NCBI RefSeq assembly: GCF_000004195.4
Contig: NC_030684.2
Coordinates: 70,663,392 to 70,727,391, forward strand
Origin: Xenopus tropicalis
Taxonomy: Eukaryota; Chordata; Amphibia; Anura; Pipidae
DNA length: 64,000 nucleotides
Direction of reading: 5' to 3'
This document shows positions 23,077-35,900 of this stretch, in pieces. Each line of letters begins with the position of its first letter. Position 1 is the stretch's first letter. The notes under the pieces were generated by a model. That model had not been told where the DNA came from, made no database searches, and worked only from the letters and a program-made list of their open reading frames with translations. The position numbers were made by a program, and so were the translations under genes.

Positions 23077-23933
23077 CAGTGCTGTCCAACTGGAGGCCCG
23101 CGGGCCGCATGCGGCCCTCGACCCCCCTCTGTGTGGCCCCCCACCTGTCTGGCTGCTTTGATGGCTTAATTTTGTGTTATCTTTAAATGGTATCAGTACT
23201 GTGATTAACTGCCTTGCATGGTTCTCACCTCGGATTCAGGCAGTAATCCCTCTGTATTGTTTAAATATGTAATCCCCTGTGTTGTCCACACCTTTTAATC
23301 TCTGCATTGTTCACCCCCTGTAGTGTTCACACCTCAGGCTGTAATCACCCACATTGTTCACCTCTTCACACCTCAGACATTGTATGTACTGCCTGGTCTA
23401 TGCTGCCTGTGTATAGGCAGCATAGGGTAGGCAGAGTATGGCACATAGGCAGCATAGGGTAGGGAGGGTATGGCACAAACAAGCAGGGCAGGCAGAGGAT
23501 GGCACCCACAGGTAGCATAGGGCAGGCAGAGTATGGCACACACAGGCAGCATAGGACAGGCAGAGTGCTGCCATACTCTGCCTACCCTATGCTGCCTGTG
23601 GGAGGTGAACCTGGCAGGGGTTTGTTCTGGGAGTTTGTTAGCAGTTGGAAATAGCCATTAAATGGTCCCTAAGGTGTGTAATTATATGCTGGGGGTTGCT
23701 GTGCTATCCACAGAGGAGGAGGAGGGTGTGTCTTAATATGACATAATATAATTCTTTAACATATGAATGATGGTTGATATCCCTGCAGCGACCATTGTGA
23801 TAAAATGGGTGTGGTTTGAAGTGGGTGTGGTTTAACATGGGGGTGTGGCCAAAACTGGCTTCCATTAGCAGCCCTCCACCATGTATGCAAGAGAAATTCC
23901 GGCCCTCGGCACCGCAGAAGTTGGACAGCACTG
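23077..23933. mobile_element. Non-autonomous hAT element with perfect target duplication
   Basis: Ends CAGTGCTGTCCAACT and AGTTGGACAGCACTG. The 8-bp duplication CTGTACAG at 23069-23076 and 23934-23941 is exact, pointing to a younger insertion than 4789-6165. It carries a short version of the same minisatellite at about 23405-23600, again in both orientations. Confidence 0.9.
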
Positions 23934-23941
23934 CTGTACAG

Positions 23942-26830
23942 TATATGTAGGAACTGCCATATTGCAGTATAACAAGGAAAAAAACATTAATAAATTCTGC
24001 TTGTTTATTTTAAATTGAACTAAATGCAGCAGAGAGTATCCCATTACATTCTCCTATATTAAACATTATTAGAATTGTGAGAAATCCTCCCTCATATACA
24101 TCTTAAACTCACTTGGGTTTTTCCTTTAACTTAGCTCATTAGCTAAGGAGCTAAAGCAGTCCTATTGGAGAAGTAGTTCATCAGTGGAAAACTAACGCTG
24201 GAATCCCAATTTTCTGTTCTGTAATAAAAACTTGGCTTCTATTTGTGCAACACAAGTGATAAGGCTGCTTAGAGTCAGCTACACTGGGAATCTGCTCTGA
24301 TCCCAGAAAAGGACTTCACCACAAGAGGATTTCCTGCCACAAAGAATAGGAAAAAATCACGTAATGGTTTAGCTCATCTCCAAACTATGTCTGCATAGGC
24401 ATTCCCTTGTAGCTTATTTCCCAGGAGGGGCCAAAACATTGGGAACACTAGAGAGACATTCCAGAGGAATGATAATATAATATAAAAATATTTTTTCTTG
24501 CTTAGTCAGCATTTTTCATGCTATTCATACATTTGCATTAAGAAAAATCCAGTAGCACACCAAATTAGTGATAAAGTGTGAAGGTGTTTATTTAGCTCAT
24601 ATACATGTGTCTAAAAGGCAACTTTTCAGGACCCCCTGGGCCCTTTATCAAGCCTGCTGTTCGTATATTTGCATGTGAATATATTCTATTATTTGTAATA
24701 CTATAAATGCTTAAATTATTCTGCGTCACTTGTAGCAATGCCATATTTTACTGTGGTCTTGTTGGCCTCTATGAGCAAACTCAGTTTCCTTGCTGAAAAG
24801 AGTCGGCGTGTCCTCTATATTACAATGGAACTACACATATTCATTCCATATCTAAATATGCCTATACATGGGCAGATTTAAACATTTTGATTCCTTCATA
24901 CTGATTCGGCAGCTTATCTGCCTGTGTGTGGGGCCCTCCAACATATCTGGCTGACAACGGGCAGGCTTGATGTTCTCGTCATATGGAGGACCCCATTGGC
25001 TCATTGATGCAGTCCTTGCTTCGATGGCTTCTATTCCCTTCATTGCAATGCCATTATTTTGCCCTAGGGCCAAACAATCTCATTAGAATGATATCCCCCA
25101 TCCTGGGTGGACATATTGGGGGAGAGATCCACCTCTTTGGTAACCTCACTAAACAAGTGGATCTTATAGTGCATGGCCACCTTTAGTTAAATTATCAAAT
25201 ATTTATATGCTTGCTTGTGTCATTTGTACATGGGCAAGTAGATCAGTTTAGATTAGTGGAGATAAAAAAAAACAAACAAAACAGTATGTCAGGCAGTTTG
25301 TAAAGTTTTGTGTCGACAACCATGATGCTTAGATTGCATCAATTTTAGAAGCATATAAACCAACCTCTGTTTGAGAAGCACATCATTAAAGGGCAACTAT
25401 CACCAACATAAAAGAAGCTATATATTAAAAGACTTTTAAAAAAGAAACATGAAACCCCATTTTTTTTAATAAAAATAATCCATACCTGTTATAACTGTAT
25501 TGCCTGAGGCGGGGCAGGCAATATATGATTAACAGCTCAGACTTTTAATTAAACTTGCTTTAACTTTCCATTCACTACCTAGATGGCAAATACAAAAGAT
25601 TTTGGGGTGATACAAAGCTTGCCTTAAAAAAAATATACACAACATGGCAGCTGCCTGCTTGATTTGATTGTAAATTCCAAGACTAAAGAAAAAAATAATA
25701 ATAATTTATATAGTGTAAGTAAATATTATTTTGCTCAACTAACATGATAGAAAAGGATTTGGAATTATTTTTTAGGGTGACAAGTCCCTTTCAGTGCTGG
25801 ACTGGCCCACCAGGATACCAGGAAAACTCCCGGTGGGACCAGGTGTAAGTGGGCCCTCCTGCTCCTGACCATTTGGCCTGTTTCATGGTCATTCACTATT
25901 TCCATGAATGGGAAGAAAGAGGAGAAACAGATGGAAGAATAGATGCTAGCATGTAAATAAAAGAGACTAGGAGATTAAAGAGGTTGGGTGAGCCAAGGAG
26001 GAAAAATAGTTTGGAAAGCGGCCTAGGGTTTTCTGGTGGTCCCCTTTAACTTTGTTTCTTCCAAAAGGCTTAGGGACAGTGCCATTGTGGGTTTTCACTG
26101 CAATAAAATTGTAACAGTAGGTAATAATCTAACAATATTAACCCAAGATCACACAAAATGCCTAATACACAAAATCTAGGAGAACAAATGTTGGGATACA
26201 TAATAATTTAATTGAATTATGTCAAGACTCCAAACCAGAACTGTTGAATGAGAGGGTATTGCCATAAAACATGGAGCTTTCCTCTATATTAGGTCTGTAG
26301 GGACATATTTGGGAGCCTTTGAGGTGTCAGATAGGCACAGTTGAAGATTGTAATTTGAATAAATCTATCTCTGGGATGTCCCTCTGTCATTTATCCCACA
26401 CTTTAGTGAAGGGATTAAGGTTGGTTTGCCAGAATATACTGTAGAACCAGGATAGAGCATTGCCCAAGCCAGGTCTATGTCAACACACCTCCAGGGTGGT
26501 CAATGAGTTGTAGTGGCCTTGTGGGGAATTGGGCTAGCCCAGGCAACCAAGTTGGCCATTTCGTCCCCTCCTGTGTGTGTGTTTAGGCATGTGCAGTGAC
26601 AACCCTGAGGGAGGGGGGAGTGCAGTTACAAGCAACACTGGGGTTAAGCAGAAGATGTTCCTCCCCCCCCCCCCCCACCATTGTGCCCTAGGCAGGTGCC
26701 TCTTCTGCCCTAGTTCCAAGCTTTACAGGAAAAGCATGGCAGGGGGAGTTAAATTCTTCACACAAAGCGGCAAGTTGTTTTAGTTCTTCATTTGTGATAA
26801 TGTTCTGTAACATTTTTTTATTCCCATAGG
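23942..26830. other. Gene-free stretch upstream of the CIPC-like first coding exon
   Basis: Contains a GGCCAC-type MITE fragment at about 24866-25190, an AAAGGGCAACTATCACC MITE at 25387-25795, a dispersed repeat starting 'gctggactggcccaccagg' (25798) and a C-run at about 26662-26677. A non-coding first exon of the next gene should lie here or further upstream, but none could be fixed. Confidence 0.45.
25387..25795. mobile_element. MITE of the AAAGGGCAACTATCACC type
   Basis: The 5' AAAGGGCAACTATCACCAAC has an imperfect inverted match at the 3' end (GGTGACAAGTCCCTTTCA). Non-coding interior. Confidence 0.6.
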
Positions 26831-26974
26831 AGCTCCTTGAATACTCCTAAATAGTAGAAGTGACAAGGAGATAAGAAGGTAGAAGAGATAAGAAGATGCA
26901 GGAAGAGGATCGCTCCATGGTGCTCGCTAAGAAAAGCCCCGAGTTCAGTCTTCAGTACCAACCTGGGGTATCAG
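26831..26974 (+). CDS. CIPC-like exon with start codon (coding 26896-26974)
   Basis: Acceptor TTTTTATTCCCATAG ends at 26830 (its last G could be shifted by one), 65 bases of 5' UTR follow, then ATG at 26896 and 26 codons (MQEEDRSMVLAKKSPEFSLQ...). The donor is TCAG|GTAAGT with GT at 26975, phase 1. The leftover G joins GT of the next exon to make Gly27. The acceptor implies at least one upstream non-coding exon, not located. The exon lies 14.8 kb from exon 2, so linkage rests on phase, orientation and splice quality. Confidence 0.6.
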
Positions 26975-29900
26975 GTAAGTAATTACAGTCAATGGGGGTT
27001 GGCTAACATTTGGCACCCCCCAAGTGATTTGCACTTTCCTCCTCCTTTAAGAGTTTCAATTGTGGTAAGGTCTTGAATAATTATACTGAGTGGATATCAG
27101 TACAGAAATGAAAAAGTATACATTTTCGCACTGTTATCTGCTATTTGTAACTCCACACAGGCCAATGCTGTGCCTGCCTATCGAGGAACAGGAAGGAGTG
27201 TATGACAGTGGATCCAGTTTTCTCCACCTGCATACAAAATGCAGGCAGAGGAAAGTGTATGATCTGCTTCATGTGCTTAGAGCCTTCAGTGTGCTCCGTG
27301 TATCCATTGTGGCTGTGATTTGTTTGTGTCCAGCAAGAATAATTAAAAAAAAGAGAATTTGCTAGACCAAGGAAAATCTGATTATTGTGCACATAACTCA
27401 TCATCAAAAAAGGCTGTGACCAAAAAGTCAAGGAAGCGCCTCAAGTTTCAGAGGGATGCAACAGAATATGCAACCGGGAGCGTTTACAGATGGGTGCCTG
27501 CTGCAAGCAAAGGATTCTATGTGGGTAAGAAGCTGTGGGAATCCAGGCCGCACTCAGAAGGAGGGACGTCCTCTGCGATCTGTGCCAAATGATGAGAAAG
27601 GTACAGCACAATCCAGATCCACTTCGGCTTCCACTACCTCTTCTTTTTTAGAGGGATCACAAGGATCAGAGTTTTCAGAAGTGGAAAGTGTGGAGGGCGG
27701 AAACATAAAAGAACCAAAAACAAGAGGAATGTACAGACGGAGAAAAAAACGGTGGTGAACATCTCATCAGTGGCTTTGACGGAGGAACAATTACAGGTAT
27801 TGAGAAGGGACTGTCTTTTGGATTTTTTTTAACTTGATTTGGAACTTTTTAGTTTTTTTAGGACTATTCAAGTAAAAGTTTATTTTGCAGATAGCCAGGA
27901 ACAGGTGAAAAAGAGCACATATATGGGGGGCTCCCTGGGGCTTAAGAATCCAAGTAAATTTGTTCCTAAGATAGATAATGTATTTGTAGATCATTTATTA
28001 ACAATGTAAATAGAGACATAACAGAACTGGAGGGTAAATTTAGGTGAGGAGAGTGTGGTTTAAGACATCCAAATTTATCATGTGAGCAGGGCAAGGCCCT
28101 ACAAGATTTACAAAAAAACGATTCATTGATTTTCAAGGCAGCGGACAAGGGGGGGAGCACTGGTTGTTATGGATAAAAGTGGTTATGTGCGAGAAATCAA
28201 CCGACAGTTGTCGGACACAGTAACATATAAAAAGTTAGAAACCAGTCCTTTCCCCCTTGTCCGCAATTAGTTTGAATGTCTAGTGAATTTGGCCTTGGAG
28301 GTAAAGGTGAAAGATTTAGCTTTGGCACAGTACCTTAAAGTTGATCACCCAGTAACCCCAGTATTCTATATATTGCCCAAAATACATAAGAGGTTAAAGG
28401 ACCCACCAGGACATCCAATAGTTTCCTGTATGTAATACTGCACAAATTATATATTAAGGATACAAGTGATTTTCTGATTAAAATACAGTCAATAAGAGAT
28501 TTGTTGGATACTGCATTGTTGGTCACGTTTGATGTGAAGAGTCTGTACACCTCTATCCCACATGATGGGGGTGTAGAGGCTGTCTGCATCGAACTGGAGC
28601 AGGATCAGGCTATTGATAATGTACAAAAAAAGTTTGTCCTTCAGTGTTTGGAGATTGTTCTATCTAACAACTATTTTCTTTTTCAAGACCAATTGTACCT
28701 GCAGATACAGGGTACAGCAATGGGGTCCAATGTGGCCCCGTCCTATGCAAACATTTTCATGAACAGATTTGAAGAACAATTCGTATACAAAAATAAGTGG
28801 TTTAAGCAACATTGTTTGCATTGGTTTTGTTTCATTGACAATGTGTTTGCAGTGCGGATGGGGCCACGTTGGACCCTTGATAAATTTGCTTCAGAGATTA
28901 ACACTTCCCTTACATGCATTAAATTCACTATGCAAGTGAGTCATGAGCAAAATGCATTTTTGGACACCTAAGTGCATTGGGGGGTCTGTCAACGGACTTA
29001 AGCCCATGGACAGAAATACCCTATTGCATTTTGAATATTTTCATCCACATCAAATAAAGATATCACTCACTAAATCTCAATTCAGTAGGGTGAGATGGAT
29101 AAAGTCTAATAGTGAACAATCGACCGTAAGGTTGGATGAGATGCAAGAGAAATTTATGGAGAGATGTTACCCAAGCAAGCTACTAGCGAGTCAGAGAGAA
29201 GAGATTGAAAAACAGGATAGGAATCACATGATGCAAGGCCGCGTGACTGTATTCCCTTCATTACGAGATATAATGTCCTGAGCCACCAGGTGGCTGACAT
29301 TGTGAGGAAGCATTGGGGGGTTTTCAGAGATGGGATACCGGGGGTCTCCAGCTTCAGGGAATTTCCACTCATGTTTGGGCTGCAGCTGCTGTCCTAACAG
29401 CCAAAAAGGAGAGGTGGTGTACCATCCACGTAAGGGTACCCCAATCAAGATAGGGGGATACTACACATGTGCCAACATTTTTGCAGTTTATGTTTTGTAA
29501 TTAAATGCCCTTGTGGTTTACTGTATGTGGGGCAGACATGTCGCCCCGTACGAGAAAGAATATTTCTGTGAACATTAGTCTGCTATAAGAACAGGGAAAG
29601 TGGAACAAGCAGTTGCGGCTCATTTTTTATAAATGCGCCATGGAGTTCAACAACTAAAATTTCAGGTAGTGGATCACATCCCTAAATTACGTAGAGGAGG
29701 AAATATTACAAAAATGTTGTTAAGAAAGGAAGCGATGTGGAATAGAAGACTGGAGACTCTAACACCCCAAGGACTAAACAGGGAATACCGGTTGCAAGCT
29801 ATTTTTCAAATGTAAATTGTTTTTAATGGGCTTTAATTTTTGAGTTTTGCAGATACTATGTTTTGGGCAAAATTGGATAATCTGAAAAGAAGTTACATTT

Positions 29901-32900
29901 TTTTTGTATATAAATGTGGCAATGTAACAAGTTTTGTATCTAATAATATGTTGTGAAGTGTGTATGAATAATGACCAGTAGATGGCGAGATATTGCTAGG
30001 TATAAAAGGCTTGCTCATTTAGTGGTTGGTAAGCTTTAGAAAAGGCCAGATGTAGGCCTGAAACTTTGCTATATCCAAAAGCCATGTATATCAAATAAAA
30101 GCTTTTTTAATGGAGAAAAGAAGGTGCTGTTGCTATTTTTCTATACGCAAAAAGTCACCATCACCCTTCCTTAACCCCATGGCTTTAGGCATCAAACTAA
30201 CCACCTGGAATTCATAGGGGGCATACACCATTTATATGGGCTCTAGATTTGAATAAGGAGTTTTAATAATCTGAATTTGAATGTGGTTATTGCATTGCTA
30301 TTAAATTTAAAAAATCTCTGCAGGTTTTAAGTGTGAAGAATGCAAGAAATGCAATGATAAACCAAAAAACAAATGAAAACCTTAAATCTGCAATTGATTT
30401 AATTACTACATATATTAAATTCATATCATTAGTTAAAAGAATTAATTAATGTGCTGTCCGTTCATTGGGGGTCAGTGGAGTTTGTCCTCATTTTAATCCC
30501 TAAATTTCTGCATGCCCCTGTCACACTGCTCTGCCCGGTCATTTCTTGATATGTAAATAATGCTTCTAATTAATGGTTTTGAAGGAATAGCCCATGCATT
30601 TGATTGGATGATTTCTAAAGGTCTTTTTAAGTGAAATTATAAAAAATTGGCACTCTAAAAAACCTGCATATTTTTTATCTAATTTATTCAGCCACCAATT
30701 GATGGTTTTTGATGGGAAATTGTGAGAATATAAATCTACAGCACTTGCACTTTGTTGAATTGAATTGTTTTTTAGAAAACGGCTTTTTTTAAGTGACAGT
30801 ATTGAAAAAGCCAGTACTTTTAAATAATTGCACTTTTCTTATTTATATAGCACAAATCCCTCTATTGACTCAATTAATTAACTCCCGATTGGTATTTGTA
30901 GCTGAATCAAACAGTGGGAAGTTATAAATAAAAGTGTTCTAATTTAGGGGGTTATCTTTTTCTTCCTCATCTAATCAATGTGGAGGGGCCGCGCCTTTTT
31001 TTCCTCTACCCTTTGTATTTAAGGGTTTTTTGTTTTTTTTTAAACTTACTAAGTCTACGCTGATCTTACTGACTTACTAAGTCTACGCTGCAACATGCCG
31101 CAGGTAACAGCTCACAAGGGTCTCGCGCTAACTGGAGGTTTGTCTTCAGTTTGGAACAGGAAGCACAGTAGTGGAGAGAAGCCAGAGATTCAAGGTACCA
31201 AGAGAGAATTAGAGGCAACATTACCAGGTCTAAGTCAAGACAGGCAGCGGCTAGGTTCAGAAATGAGAGTCAGGCAAAGGTCAGGATCAATCAGGAGTAC
31301 AGAAGAAAGCCAGGGAAGCAAGTTAAATTTGATGGCCATGCACTGGTTATTGAAACCAGTATTCCTTTAAAATTTTGCTTCACGCCAAGATGCGGAGTGA
31401 AGCAAAATGTGCTGATGTAGCCACACCTGCACACCCAAAAGGACGCATCTTCAAAGAGGAGCACCACCAGAAAATAGGCATTGGTTTAGATGCATGTGTC
31501 TGCCAGGCTGGACCTTGAAAAGAGACTTTGCATCACCCCCACCCACAAAGCAGCCTCTGGACATGAGGAACCTCAGGAAGCTTGAGATTGACTTTTGGTA
31601 GAAGTTTAGAAGCCTGAATGTTGGATGCAGGTTCCTAAAGGTCCCCATACATGGGCCAATAGTAGCTGCCGATATTGGTCCCTTGGACCGATTCGGCAGC
31701 TTATCGGCCCGTGTAGGGGCAGAAACGAGGGGCCTGCCCGACCGATATCTGGCCTGAAATTGGCCAGATATCGATCGGCCAGGTTAGAAAGTTCAGTCGG
31801 ATCGACTGCCCCATTGACGCCAATTTTTTTTTTACCTACACACTCCCCGATATTGCCCACACTCCCCGATATTGCCCACCCGCATGGGCATGGGGGCCTT
31901 AAGTATCTAAGCCATAGCCCTTCCATTTAACGAGATATTGCAGTTGCTTCCCCGAGCCTGCAGTCCAAAATATCCTCTACTTCAAATTCTTGACCTTAAA
32001 TTAGGACCAGGAGTGGAGGAGGAACTAAACAGCCAAAAAAGATTTGAAACAACAAGCTTAAGTAATGCAGAATGGAAAACTGGATGTATTTGCCAGGAAG
32101 AGGGAAATTCTGTCTAGATGAAAGGTAAAAGCATTAACTTTGAGTGAGATAGTGAAGGGCCCCTGAAAATGTTAACCAGGTTTTTTTTTTATTTGCCCAA
32201 GAGTTTTAAATTGGTAGATGAAAGCCAGACCTTGTTTCTAACTTTGAATTCAGGATCCTTACCTTTCTTGTCAGCATATACTGTAGTTTCAAGTTTTGGA
32301 GTAACTTTAAATTAGAGGTAAAAAGGTTAATTGGTTACAGACTAATGGTACCAGGATCTCAGAGAACACAGGAAAATAGCAGGATAGATGCCATAATTGA
32401 CAAAGAAATATTACTGTTCAATGGATCAATTGTATGCATTATTGTAGCCAAATTCAGCAAGTGGAAATCATGAAACAAGTGGCATCTTGATGAAAGCCAA
32501 CAAAGACAAGTGTTTGATTAATTCTTTCTATCTGGCCATTTGACTGGGGATGGAAAGCAGAAAATAAACAAACTTTGTAGAGTTTAGCAAAGAGGCTTCT
32601 AAACTGAAGCATAAACTGGACCCCAAGATTTGAAACACCCTAATCTGGAACACCATGAAGCCAAATTATTTGTTATATCATCATTGACAAAATATTGGAA
32701 TGTGGCTGGTACATTACAAAGGCCAAATGGCATAACCAAATATAAAAATGTCCATATTCCTCTCAGATCAAGTTTAGAGAAAATATTGGCTTGTATAAGG
32801 CTGTCTAAGGCTGAAACAGTTTGTGTGCACTATTTTGATTTTGTATATTTTATGTATAAACTGCATACATTTTTTTAGAAACATCTTGCATTAATATTTA

Positions 32901-35900
32901 TGAATATTTCTCTCAGTAACCAAGTTCACATAGAAATGAAAGATGTTTTAAACTGCAAGTTTCAAGATGATTTTCAGACATCTTGAAAATGCTACTAACA
33001 GTGCAGAGATTTGCAGCTTGGTTACACATTTTAAATTGTTCAGTATTTGTTAATTACAAAAATATATTTTCTGGGGTCAACTTCCTGTTAGGCCCCTTTT
33101 TGCCTTGCTGTCAAGGTATGTCTATTTCTTGTGCAGTGTTTTAAAAATTCAGTATTGTTTACTGTAGGTTTTTGATTTATAGGAGTCCGGAATCTCATTA
33201 GCCAAAATGGCTCAAAATAGTGAACTAATTTACATTTTTCTATGCCAACCAATTTTCAGAGTCACACTTGAAAACTTGTAGAATATAAATTGAGGCTAGG
33301 CAATGCCCACTCCATCACAGACCGCTCCCACTTTTAAATGTACATGGCTCACTATTTATGCAAATTGCATAAGTTACGTATACCTTTACTCCAAAACTTA
33401 CGCAATTAGTGTAACTTCTGCAAAAACTGCCTAGAAAACTATGTTACTTGCCTAGTAACTTGTGAATCAAGCAAAAGATAATGCAGAGAAACTTTGCAGG
33501 GACAAACTCCACTGACCACCAATGAATTAAAAACTTACATAACTTATGTATGAATTCCACTGACCCCCCCAAATAAAATACTGACTTATTAACACATTAA
33601 TTATTGTTACTATTTTTATGAACTACTACTGACTAGTTATTGGGCCCCACAGTAATATGTGGAACTTATGCAAAAACTTACGTAACTTCCATATGAAGCA
33701 ATGCCAGCCAGAGCAGGGTAGGAAGTAGTGTAGGGTTTCAATTTAGGGCAAAATCTACTGGACCCAATGAATTGACTGTTAATTAGCACATTAATCAATG
33801 GAACTCTTTATATGAACTGCTTATTATAAAGTAATATCAGCTGTTTATATTCCACACACAAGGGGCGTAGACCAAAATTCTGGTCCAGCACACTTGTATT
33901 CATGGGGGGCTCCATATAAATAACTTGTGTGGGTTTCTGATGGCAGCCCTGGATGTAGGTACATCACTGATTGCATCAACACGCATTTTTGCTTATAAAG
34001 GAAGCTGGCAAGTAATAACACATACTTTTGGATTAGGGATTATAGGGTTTATTTGTGATCCCAAATGCTGTGTGCAAAATGCAAAAAAAGGCCCATTTTC
34101 TTTGCACATCTGACACTTAGTACACAACACTGTAGGCAGGGGGTGCAAGCGCTTAAAAAGCTATCACTTAGGGCTGAGTTCTTGCACTTGTGCCCTCATC
34201 ATAACTGACCCTCATGTGTCTTAAAACAAAATATGGAATGGTTAGTGAAAAAGAACCTTCAACTCAACAGATGAACCACACCACAAAGAAAGAAGACATA
34301 CTTTTCCTTCTCCTTTAAGCTTGTGCCATAGTAAACTCATGACTATGAATCATGTATTTTGTCATTTTTGCATCTAGAAATCTATTTCCACTTCATGTAT
34401 ACATCATAACTTTACCTCTCTACCTAGTAATACATTCCCAATATATAAGCATGGAACTGTGACACCTGCCGCTACATTATAGGTGTATGTCTGTAGCAAC
34501 AGATGGCATTAGAGTATAACTATCAATGGATTTTCCGCATCCTGTGGAGTCAGATACTTTTTGAAATCTGTTGGGTTTTTTTTATTTTGTTTTGTAAAAT
34601 CACCTCTGCATGTCTGACCTTTTTGCCTTTTTTTGTTGATCCGGCTGAATTATATAAAAGCTTAGAACTTAGAAGTTGAATTGGGGGCTTATATACCTTT
34701 TTTATATTATCTTTTAAGATTAAATATAGTAGGATGGCCATGCACTTGTATTTTAGTGTGTTATATAAACTTATATGTAATAAAAATATTTTGGTATATA
34801 AAGATATCCTTGCAGCAGAGACTGTACTGTACATATGTGAATTCCTTAGATATTCCAGTGTACAGAGAGTAGGTAATTTATATGTACAGCATATGCTTGT
34901 TTTACTGGTGCCCACTACATGATTCGTACATACTGTACCTATTACTAGATCTGTACATATTACACAATCTGTACCCACAGCCAGTCAATTTGTATGGCAT
35001 GCTTGAACCCATTCTGGGTACATAACAAGGACTGATTAACTACTATAGTATTTTCAGTAGGCACAGTTTACATTTGGCTGCTGTCCTATTACTCTTAGTT
35101 CTCTTGTGTTCTCCTTGGCACACATCCCAGGACAGGTGGGGGAGTGTCTCTTCCTAGCGAGAGCGTTCTGTACCTTGTACCTGCCTGTCTATTGCTTTTA
35201 CTGTACAAGCACACATTATGTAATTATGTTTATAAGCACGCTGGAGGAAACACCAACTGAGAACAGAACATCTGGGGAGGAGTGACTGCAGTACAGTACC
35301 CAATGTACTACAGACTGCTAACAAGAAAATTAATAGAAAGCATGAAAAACCACACATATCTCTCCTACTAGTTCCAATATGCTGAAAAATCAGGCGTTAA
35401 GATGTATTGTACTTGTATATTGTATTGATAGTTTTAAAATCCTCAACTACATCAATAGGAGACTTTTATTTAGATCAGGGCAGTTTTAATAAACAGGCAC
35501 AAGAGGCTTATGCCCAGGACCCACCATCATTTTAAATAACTGGAAGAGTGCTACAGTCTGGTTATTTCTTTGCCTTTTTTCTTGTGGCATTACCATTTTG
35601 TAATTTTTCTGCTCCCAGGGCAGCACGCCTGGGGATCATGTCTACTTTAGTAAGTGCAGACCGTTTCTTTGCTGCCTGCCTTACTATATTGAAATTCAGG
35701 TGCTTGAGGGTTATTCTTTCACAAATCGCAGTTGGGGCCCACCAATGAAATTTTGCCCAGGGCCTGCTAGTACCTTAAAAAGGCCCTGATTGGTACAGCA
35801 AAAAATATTTTTCTATATGAAACAAAGAGTTGGTTAAGGTTTAAGTCTGTTTGCCTGTCTTTCTTAATCTGGTTTATCCCTGCATTAGTCTGTCATCTCA

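Larger units (their letters stand above)
27400..30115 (+). mobile_element. Penelope-like retroelement, broken
   Basis: Pieces of one polyprotein lie in order but in shifting frames. They are an N-terminal basic segment (about 27456-27758), the ADKGG-type N-terminal RT block (about 28130-28200), RT motifs (FDVKSLYTSIPH, GTAMGSNVAPSYAN, WFCFIDNVF; 28501-28971), a GIY-YIG-type endonuclease motif (CPCGLLYVGQTCRP at about 29506-29550) and the C-terminal NREYRL-type end (29633-29815). The tail to about 30115 resembles the element's terminal region and includes AATAAA. Frameshifts make it non-functional. The Asp pair expected at the RT active site reads Asp-Asn (IDN). The 5' limit is uncertain. Confidence 0.85.
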
